From assembly GCA_016713105.1 (NCBI GenBank), contig JADJPS010000022.1:1-15324 (forward strand): DNA of 15,324 bases, in the 5' to 3' direction. This DNA is from Devosia sp. GTDB taxonomy: Bacteria; Pseudomonadota; Alphaproteobacteria; Rhizobiales; Devosiaceae. Below the pieces are notes generated by a model. It ran no database searches and was not told the origin of the DNA. It saw only the letters and a program-made list of their open reading frames with translations. Positions within the stretch are counted from its first letter, which is position 1. Each line of letters starts with the position of its first letter. This document shows positions 8,681 to 15,324 of the stretch, piece after piece. The position numbers were made by a program, and so were the translations under genes.

Positions 8681-9985
8681 GGCGATTGTGGCGTGAAATA
8701 GCGTGAAACGACAGCTGCCGCCGCGGCGCCCACGGGTTCGCGTGAAACGGTCTCGGCCCGCTGGCGCGCCCAGTCGTCGCCGGTATCGGCAACGCTGCCG
8801 TCGACCGCGACCAGGTTGACGCGCGGCGCGACCCGCTCCAGCAGCCCGGCGCCGGCCTCCTTGTCGTCGGCCGCAAGCACGACGTCCTCCCGCGAGCCCG
8901 TTTCGCTGGCACCCTGATCCGGGTCTCCCGCGAGGGGCTGCGAACCGAGGCCTGCGGCGTTGCCGCCGTCCTTTCCCGAGTCGGCGGCCGCGCCGGCCGG
9001 TCGCAGCCCGATGGACTGCAGAGGTTGGTCCTCCATCAGTCGGGGTTCCGACGGCCCTCCGGGCTTGGGCAGGTCAGCGTCCTCGGCGGCGCGCGCTGCC
9101 GCATCCGCCGCTGCCGCATCGGCCGCCGCGGCCCGTGCCTCCTGGCCGGCATCGGCCGAGTACATCTCGCGCGCCGACATGGTTTCGGTGGAATCTGCTG
9201 CCGCTCGCCGTGTTGTCTCGGCGTCGACAGCGCCAGCACCACGCAGGGGTCCGGGCGGTCCGTCCGATGACGGGAACCAGGCGGGCAACTGGTCGCCGTA
9301 GATGCCGCGGGCTTGTTCGACCAGTTCCGCGAGGCGCTCGCCCCGCTCAGGCTCGGCGAGGGTCATGCCGGCGAGTTCGGAGAGTGCCTTGGCGATGGCG
9401 GCAAGGTATCGATCATCGCGGGACTCGGCATCCTGCGCCACGAGTTCGGCCAGCTTCGCGATGTCCTCGCCGTCTGCGACCGCCAGGGTCCCGGTCGTCG
9501 TCTCCGGCCCGGTCGGCAACAACGGCTCCTGTGGCAGCCACACGGCGAGGCCGACGCAGCCCAGGGCCAGAACCGCCAGGGCGGCGACGAGGGGTGACAC
9601 CACGGGTGCAACCTTCCGCACGTCAACCCGGCTGGCCATCCGGGCTGCATCCTGCATCTGCAGGCGGCAACGCTTCCTGGACGGCGGTCCGTCGCCAGCA
9701 ACTCGACGGCCGTGCTCAGCCGTTCACCGAGCCGGAGGCGGCGGTCGAGCCGGCGGGCCACGGTCAGGTCGGAGGGCAAGCCGAAAGGGACATCATCGTC
9801 CCGGCGACGACGACAGCCGAAAACGCAAAGACCACCGGCAGGATTTCGCCTGGGGCCGCGCCGGCGTACGCCGTGGCGGCAGCGATGATCACCGCGAGGC
9901 TTGCAGCGATCAGCACGCGATGCCCCCGGATGCGCCTGCGCACCTGCTCGATGGGCGCGCTCACCAATTGCGCGACGCCCTGCAT
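8677..9985 (-). CDS. Large membrane-anchored Ala/Asp-rich protein of the MoxR operon (two frameshifts)
   Basis: The start is ATG 9985, seven bases after GGGAGGT. When joined the product has about 435 residues. Two helices come first (VLIAASLAVIIAAATAYAGA and ILPVVFAFSAVVVAGTMM). A cytoplasmic block follows with VARRLDRRLRLGERLSTAVE, a pattern common in large membrane proteins of MoxR/BatA operons. A third helix is PLVAALAVLALGCVGLAVWL. The remaining 300 residues are soluble, with an Ala/Asp/Glu-rich low-complexity stretch (about 9160-9060) and the end AAAAVVSRYFTPQSP. Frames break in C runs at about 9770 (GCTTGCCC) and 9665 (GCCGCCTGCAG). It is the first gene of the minus-strand operon. I infer an exported scaffold with three membrane anchors; the exact function is unknown. 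Confidence 0.65.
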
Positions 9986-10274
9986 TTTCGCGACCTCCCG
10001 GTACCCTTTATCGGTGCTGCGGGGCACACTTTCAGTGGCGGGACGCGGTGTGAATATAGACATAGACAATAAAGGATATTGATTTTGACGCATGTGCTTC
10101 GCGATCGCGCCAGCCGGCCGCGCGGGCCCCGGGGTTCCGTCGGGACATCAGTCCTCAGGCGCCGCCTGGGCGCAGACCGCAAGATAGGGTGCAATCCACA
10201 GGACAGCGGGATTTAATCGTTTGCAATCGCAATTCAAACGTTTAAAAGTGGCATCAGGCTTTGGGAGGAGCTGA
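9986..10274. promoter_or_regulatory. Divergent intergenic region between the MoxR operon and the LacI/ABC operon
   Basis: This 289-bp gap has no convincing gene. Two AT-rich islands stand out against the GC-rich background: 10051-10086, likely part of the minus-strand promoter and containing TAGACA twice in tandem (10057-10068), and 10211-10248, containing the paired LacI-type operator. I could not find a convincing minus-strand -35/-10 pair. On the plus strand TTGCAA (10221-10226) and TAAAAG (10243-10248), 16 bases apart, are a weak promoter candidate lying inside the operator. Confidence 0.5.
10212..10246 (+). promoter_or_regulatory. Paired operator (11 of 12 bp inverted repeat) for the LacI-family regulator
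   Basis: TTTAATCGTTTG (10212-10223) and CAAACGTTTAAA (10235-10246) are inverted repeats matching at 11 of 12 positions, separated by 11 bases. Each half contains a central CG; the right half holds the palindrome AAACGTTT. LacI-family operators are usually palindromes around a central CG. The two CG steps are 21 bp apart, two helical turns, so two dimers would sit on the same face. The site lies 29 bp upstream of the regulator's ATG, suited to autoregulation and control of the transporter operon. Confidence 0.6.
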
Positions 10275-10843
10275 ATGGCCGGCCTGACTCTCCGTGAACT
10301 GGCGAGCAAACTGGGTGTCTCGGTCGCGACCGTGTCGCGGGCCCCGCCGGCGATTCCGCGATTGCGACGAAGACGCGGGAGCGCGTGGCCGAAGCGGCCA
10401 ATGCCTACGGCTACGTGCCCAATGTCGCGGCGCGCCAGCTGGTGTCGGGTCGCTCCGGCTTTGTTGGCTTCGTCATGCCGGTCCGTGGTCCCAACTTCAT
10501 CGACGCCTATCTGGGCGAGTTCCTCACCAAAGGCGACCGACAGCCATCATCGGGTTGTTCGACGAGTTGGCACTCACCATCCTCGAGGAAGCCGCCTGGC
10601 CGGACTCTCGGTTCCGCGTGACCTGTCGGTCGTCGGCTTCGACAACATCACGGCGGCCGCCTATGCGCCGCCGGGCCTGACCACATTCGAGGCGAACACC
10701 CGCGAATCCGCCCGTGCCATCGCCGGGATGCTTGTCGAGGTCATCGAAAGCGTCCGGCCGAGCCGCTGCACCGGCTGATCCGGCCCAAGCTGGTCGCGAG
10801 GGCCAGTCACGGGCCGGTGCCGGACGAGCCACGCCGACTGTGA
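10275..10843 (+). pseudogene. LacI-family transcriptional regulator with central deletion and frameshifts
   Basis: ATG 10275 follows GGGAGGAG. The N-terminal helix-turn-helix is intact: LTLRELASKLGVSVATVSRA, then after a frame change ATKTRERVAEAANAYGYVPN and VAARQLVSGRSG. The effector domain starts with FVGFVMPVRGPNFIDAYLGE but about 95 residues in, at about 10535, it jumps to PTAIIGLFDELALTILEEA, which in this family lies roughly 130 residues further on. The end is normal: LSVPRDLSVVGFDNITAAAY, PPGLTTFEANTRESARAIAG, then LHRLIRPKLVARASHG to the TGA at 10841-10843. The total is about 190 residues against the usual 330-350. Much of the sugar-binding and dimer core is therefore missing. DNA binding might persist but inducer response should not. 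The deletion could also be an assembly artefact, like the single-base breaks at about 10340, 10600 and 10755. Confidence 0.75.
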
Positions 10844-10863
10844 GATCAACAAGGGAGGTAGAA

Positions 10864-12123
10864 GTGAAAAGACTAGTCTCGACGATAGTGGGCACCACGC
10901 TCGCGTTGGCGCTGGGAGGGCAGACCGTCCAGGCCCAGGTGCTGTTCTGGTCCAACCAGGCCGTTCCGGTTGAGGAGGCGCAGAAGATGCGCGAACAGGT
11001 GCTCAAGGATTTCCCGGCGGCGCCGACTTCCAGCCGCAGGACCCAGGCCCGTTCATCACCCGCATCCAGGCCGAAGCCGAGGCCGGCAAGGGGACGATCG
11101 GCGTGGTTGGTTCGCTTCATGGCGACCTCTCGAGCTTTGCGGCAAACTGGATGGACCTCTCCGACATCGACCTGGGGCGGTGAAGCCGAGCCCCGCCTTC
11201 ATGGAACTCGGCAAGCTCGGGAGTCCGGAGCAGAAGTACCTGCCCTGGATGCAGGCAACCTACGTGATGGCTGCGAGCAAGCAGGCGCTGCCCTACCTGC
11301 CTGAGGGGCGGACATCAACGCGCTGACCTACGACCAGGTCATCGCCTGGGCCGGCAATCTCGCCGAACAGACCGGCTCGCCGAAGTTCGGCTTCCCGGCC
11401 GGCCCGAGGCTCAAGCACCGCTTCTTCCAGGGTTTCCTGCTTCCCGCGTTCACCGGCTCGGAAGTCACCAAGTTCCGTTCGGCGGAAGCAGAGCAGGCCT
11501 GGGGCAAGTTCAGGAGCTGTGGCAGTACACCAACCCGGCATCGACCAACTATGACTTCATGCAGGGCCGCTGCTGAGCGGCGACGTCTGGCTGGCCTTCG
11601 ATCACATTGCCCGCCTGGCCGAGGCCTTCAATCAGAAGCCGGACGAGTTCGTCGCCTTCCCGGCGCCGGCCGGTCCCAAGGGACGCGCCTTCATGCCGGT
11701 CCTGGCCGGCCTTGCCATCCCGGCGAACACGCCCGATCCGGAGCAGGCCAAGGCGCTGGTCAAGTACATGATGCAGCCGGCCCAGCAGGTTGCGACGCTG
11801 CCGGGCCACCAACTTCTTCCCGGTGACCGACGCGCAGCTGCCTGAGGACCTGCCCGCCGCCGCCCAGGCGCTGGGGCCGGCCGTCACGGCCATGACCAGC
11901 GCCCCCGATGCGCTGCCGGCACTGCTGCCGGTGGGGCTGGGCGACAAGGGGGGCCAGTTCAACCAGGTCTATGTCGATACGTTCGAGCGCATCGTCCTCG
12001 CCAACCAGGACATCCGGCAGGTGCTCGATCAGCAGGCCGAGCGCTGCGGGCGCTGATGGTGGAAGCCAAGGCCCGTGCTGGATTCCGGATGCGGTTTCCG
12101 AGGGACCGTGCCCCGTCGAATAA
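10864..12123 (+). CDS. Carbohydrate ABC transporter substrate-binding protein (family 1, frameshifted)
   Basis: GTG 10864 follows GGGAGG by about five bases. The signal peptide is MKRLVSTIVGTTLALALGGQ, with likely cleavage after VQAQ or nearby. The mature protein (about 395 residues) begins VLFWSNQAVPVEEAQKM and contains PFITRIQAEAEAGKGTIGVV, LPWMQATYVMAASKQALPYL, LTYDQVIAWAGNLAEQ, GDVWLAFDHIARLAEAF, PAPAGPKGRAFMPVLAGLAI and AKALVKYMMQPAQQVATL, a family 1 binding-protein layout. The C-terminus, joined across two breaks near 12050 and 12085, ends ALMVEAKA, PCWIPDAVSEGPCPVE at the TAA 12121-12123; the two Cys may form a disulfide. At least seven single-base breaks occur, mostly G/C-run contractions (for example about 11018, 11175, 11308, 11510, 11568). 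It is the first transporter gene after lacI. The ligand is probably a sugar or glycoside. Confidence 0.85.
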
Positions 12124-12135
12124 GCCTCCTCCCGA

Positions 12136-12161
12136 TCGCCCGGGGCTTCGGCTCCGGGCGA
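12136..12161 (+). promoter_or_regulatory. Stem-loop with UUCG tetraloop between binding-protein and permease genes
   Basis: TCGCCCGGGGC (12136-12146) pairs with GCTCCGGGCGA (12151-12161) over 11 positions (one G-U) around the loop TTCG, closed by C-G, the exceptionally stable C(UUCG)G tetraloop. It starts 13 bases after the binding-protein stop and ends 28 bases before the permease ATG. No T-run follows, so it is more likely an mRNA-stabilising or partial attenuating element that raises binding-protein output over the membrane subunits, as known for the malE-malF junction. Confidence 0.7.
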
Positions 12162-12189
12162 CATCCAGCTTGCGGCTCAGGCGGGGCCA

Positions 12190-13041
12190 ATGCCGATGAA
12201 CAACAAATCGCTGCCGTATCTGCTGCTGCTCCCGGCAACCTTGTTCCTGGCCGTGTTCTTCGTCTATCCGTTTGCCAGATCGCCGTGCAGGCCTTCACGG
12301 CTGAACAGGGTTTCACCCTGCAGCACTTCGACAAGATGGCCACCAACTGGAAGTTCTGGCCCACCTTCTGGAACACCATCATCCTCGCGGCCATCGTCGT
12401 GCCGCTGCAGCTTGTGATGGCGCTCCATGGCCTCGATCGTCGCCAAGCTCCAAGACCGGGCCGCAACTCCATCCTCTATATCTTCACCATCCCCCTGGGC
12501 CTGTCCGATCTTGCCGCCGGCATCATCTGGCTGGCGATCTTCGAGCAGTCGGGCTTTCTGAGTTCGATGCTCGTCGGGCTGGGTCAGTGGACCGGGCCGA
12601 ATGCTGTTCCTCGGCTACCAGAATCTGGGTGATCTTCATTGCGGTGATCCTGGCCGAACTCTGGCGCGCGCGACCGCCATCGTGATGGTCATCCTGGTTT
12701 CCGGCATGGGGCTGATCCCCCAGGGAATACTACGAGGCCGCCGAGGTATTCGGCGCCGGACCCTGGAAGCGCTTCCTCAAGGTGACGCTGCCGATGTTGC
12801 GCCCAGCCTGCAACGGCCCTCATCCTCCGCACCATCGCCGCGTTCGAGGTCTTCGCGGTGGTCGTGGCGCTCGGCGGCACAAACGCTGCCGGTGCTGGTC
12901 GGGCAGACGTTCGACTGGCAGTTGCAACCTGCAGGACAGCAACGTCGCGGCGGCAACAGCGCTGGTCATCCTCGCCATCTCGATCGCTGCAACGCTGGTG
13001 TTCCTCAGGCTGCTGAGAGGACTCCCAGAACAACGCCATGA
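12190..13041 (+). CDS. Sugar ABC transporter permease, MalF/UgpA-type (frameshifted)
   Basis: The start is ATG 12190 (a second ATG at 12196 is possible). The product has about 287 residues and six helices: YLLLLPATLFLAVFFVYPFA, FWNTIILAAIVVPLQLVMAL, ILYIFTIPLGLSDLAAGIIW, VIFIAVILAEL with AIVMVILVSGMGLIPQ, ALILRTIAAFEVFAVVVALG and ATALVILAISIAATLVFL. The cytoplasmic EAA loop that docks on the ATPase is present as EYYEAAEVFGAGPWKRFLKV. Frames break at about 12274, 12425, 12455, 12590-12625, 12670, 12725, 12810 and 12925, mostly in short G/C runs. The stop overlaps the start of the next permease (ATGA at 13038-13041), indicating translational coupling. It forms the translocation pore together with that protein. 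Confidence 0.8.
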
Positions 13042-13879
13042 CCGAAGCGCGCTCCGTCGACGTGCCGCGGCCGGTCTCGGACATCACCGCTGCCGGACGT
13101 TTCCTGTTCATCGCCGGGTGGTGCTGTTATGCGCCTGGGTGCTGGTCCCGATCTACCTGCTGCTCGTCAACACGGACTGTCCTCGCCGCAGGAGGTGACC
13201 GGCTTCCCCAAGACCGGCCTGCCGTCCTTCAACCTGGGCTCCTGCAGTTCTTTCCGCAGTTCGCTGGTGTCGGCGCCCGTTGTGGAACTCCGTGCTGGTC
13301 GCAGTGCTGACGATGATCTTCTCGATCGGGCTCGGCGCCCCGGCCGGCTACGCGCTCGCGCGCTTCGCCTTCGGGCAAGGGCGCCTTCCGCCTGCTCGTG
13401 CTGCTGACCCGCGCCTTCCCGCTGGCGCTGCTCGCCTTGCCGCTCACGGTGCTGTTCATCCAGGTCGGACTCTACGACACGCCCATCGGGCTGGCTGGTC
13501 CACACCGCGCTGGCCTTGCCCTTCGCGGCGCTGATCACCTCGAGCCTGTTCATGGGCATCCCGCGCGAGCTCGAGGAGGCGGCCTGGGCGCTCGGCTGCA
13601 GCCGGCCCCAGGCGCTTCTTCAAGGTCGTGCTGCCGATCGCGCCGCCCGGCCTCCGCCTCGGCGATCTTCGCCTTCGTGATCTCGTGGAACGAGGTCTTC
13701 GCGGCCTCGGTGCTGACCGTGCAGGACCGGACGCTGACCGCCTTTCTGCTCCAGTGCCTCAATGTGTCGCCGCTGCATCTCCGCTTCGCCGGCGGTGCCG
13801 CCTGATCGTCCCCTCGCTGGTCTTCATCTTCGCGGTGCGCAAGTACCTGTTCTCGATGTGGGGCATCGCCAACCGCTGA
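13038..13879 (+). CDS. Sugar ABC transporter permease, MalG/UgpE-type (frameshifted)
   Basis: ATG 13038 overlaps the preceding stop. The product of about 280 residues begins MTEARSVDVPRPVSDI and has helices LLCAWVLVPIYLLLVNT, WNSVLVAVLTMIFSIGLGA, FRLLVLLTRAFPLALLALPL, ALALPFAALITSSLFMGI, SAIFAFVISWNEVFAASVLT and IVPSLVFIFAVRKYLF. The EAA loop reads RELEEAAWALGCSRPQAFFK, and the protein ends SMWGIANR, similar to the usual G-x-(V/A)-K/N-G end of MalG-type subunits. Frames break at about 13120, 13180, 13245, 13275, 13375, 13495, 13610, 13650 and 13795. Together with the preceding permease it completes the membrane core of the importer. Confidence 0.8.
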
Positions 13880-13886
13880 GGAGCCC

Positions 13887-14932
<1,046 letters not shown>

Positions 14933-14971
14933 AACCGGCACACCACCTCAAGAAGTGCAGAGGACAACCCG

Positions 14972-15324
14972 ATGACCGCCGATGCGGCCAGGCTAAATCA
15001 CACCTCGAGGTCCTCGGGAGAACAGCCAGGGGACCTACACAGTGCCGACCAAGGCTCTATCCATTCCAGTGGAACTGGGATTCGTGCCTTACCGCCCTGG
15101 ATCGGGTCCGCTGGAAGCAGGGGCGCGGGCATGGACCGAGATCGAGACCCTGTTTATACCAGTGGCCGGAGATAGGATGCTCCCCTCACATCGTGTTCCA
15201 TGTCCATTCGGATGGCTTCTTCCGGAGTCCCGTCCGTGTGAGACACGGGTAAAGCCCGTCACTTTACCTCCGGCATCACTCAGCCGCCTGGCCGGCAGGA
15301 TTCGCCGTGCGGCACCTGTTCGAG
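14972..15324 (+). CDS. MGH1-type (GH63-like) glycoside hydrolase, 5' part only
   Basis: ATG 14972 follows AGAGGA by seven bases, 39 bases after the ATPase stop. The gene runs off the right edge. Joined across several breaks, the sequence reads MTADAARL, KSHLEVL, GTYTVPTKALYPFQWNWDSC, ARAWTEIETLF, QWPE, MLPHIVFHVHSDGFF and TSGITQPP. The strings LYPFQWNWDS, PHIVFH and (T/S)SGITQPP are hallmarks of the MGH1 / glucosylglycerate hydrolase group of alpha-glycosidases with an (alpha/alpha)6 barrel. No signal peptide is visible, so it probably acts in the cytoplasm on the imported glycoside. The roughly 115 residues seen are the N-terminal quarter of a usual 420-450. The density of frame breaks is highest here, so residues outside the motifs are unreliable. 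Confidence 0.75.

Noticed and set aside
10056..10068. Tandem TAGACA repeat in the divergent intergenic region
   Set aside because: Two 6-base copies in an AT-rich stretch are too short to call a regulator site without comparison.
9135..10082. Long plus-strand frames (up to 315 codons) opposite the large membrane protein
   Set aside because: Shadow frames of an Ala/Asp/Arg-rich gene; the minus strand has membrane helices, a ribosome binding site and operon context.

Overview
This is a GC-rich bacterial window, most likely from a proteobacterium and probably alphaproteobacterial. That assignment is an inference from gene families and base composition; there is no rRNA or other marker gene here. 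Nearly every gene is recognisable at protein level but broken into two or more reading frames. Wherever I traced a break by hand it was usually a one-base length change in a short G or C run, most often a loss. I therefore read most breaks as base-calling or consensus errors and give coordinates for reconstructed genes that span several frames. Four anomalies are not explained that way: an IS/binding-protein chimera, a LacI gene missing its middle, a BatA-like gene running in frame into moxR, and two substitution-type stop codons.

Left part (1-2000). A partial minus-strand gene with a possible PD-(D/E)XK nuclease-like core runs off the left edge. Divergent from it is a secreted cysteine-rich protein with a twin CX3C pattern, preceded by GGGAGC/GCTCC/GGGAGC repeats that could form alternative hairpins over its ribosome binding site. 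Positions 1207-1480 hold nothing I can support. The left end of an IS5-superfamily element begins near 1481; its transposase stops after about 80 residues and continues in frame into the C-terminus of an amino-acid-type solute-binding protein.

Middle part, plus strand (2012-3750). An M50-like membrane protein has lost its catalytic residues. It is followed by a LysR regulator preceded by an 8-bp hairpin/palindrome.

Middle part, minus strand (9985 down to 3723). Seven tightly packed genes form one apparent operon: a large membrane-anchored Ala/Asp-rich protein, a BatA/VWA protein, MoxR ATPase, DUF58 protein, an ABC-2 ATPase, its permease, and a periplasmic solute-binding protein. MoxR, DUF58 and BatA proteins usually act as a chaperone-like system maturing secreted or metal-dependent enzymes. 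An efflux-type ABC-2 transporter paired with a periplasmic binding protein is known from clusters near PQQ-dependent alcohol dehydrogenases, so a link to quinoprotein metabolism is a reasonable but unproven idea.

Right part, plus strand (10275-15324). A LacI-family regulator with a paired operator upstream heads a carbohydrate uptake operon: binding protein, a UUCG-capped hairpin, two MalF/MalG-type permeases, a MalK/UgpC-type ATPase and the start of an MGH1-type (GH63-like) glycoside hydrolase that runs off the right edge. Together these suggest import and intracellular cleavage of a small glycoside such as glucosylglycerate or mannosylglycerate.
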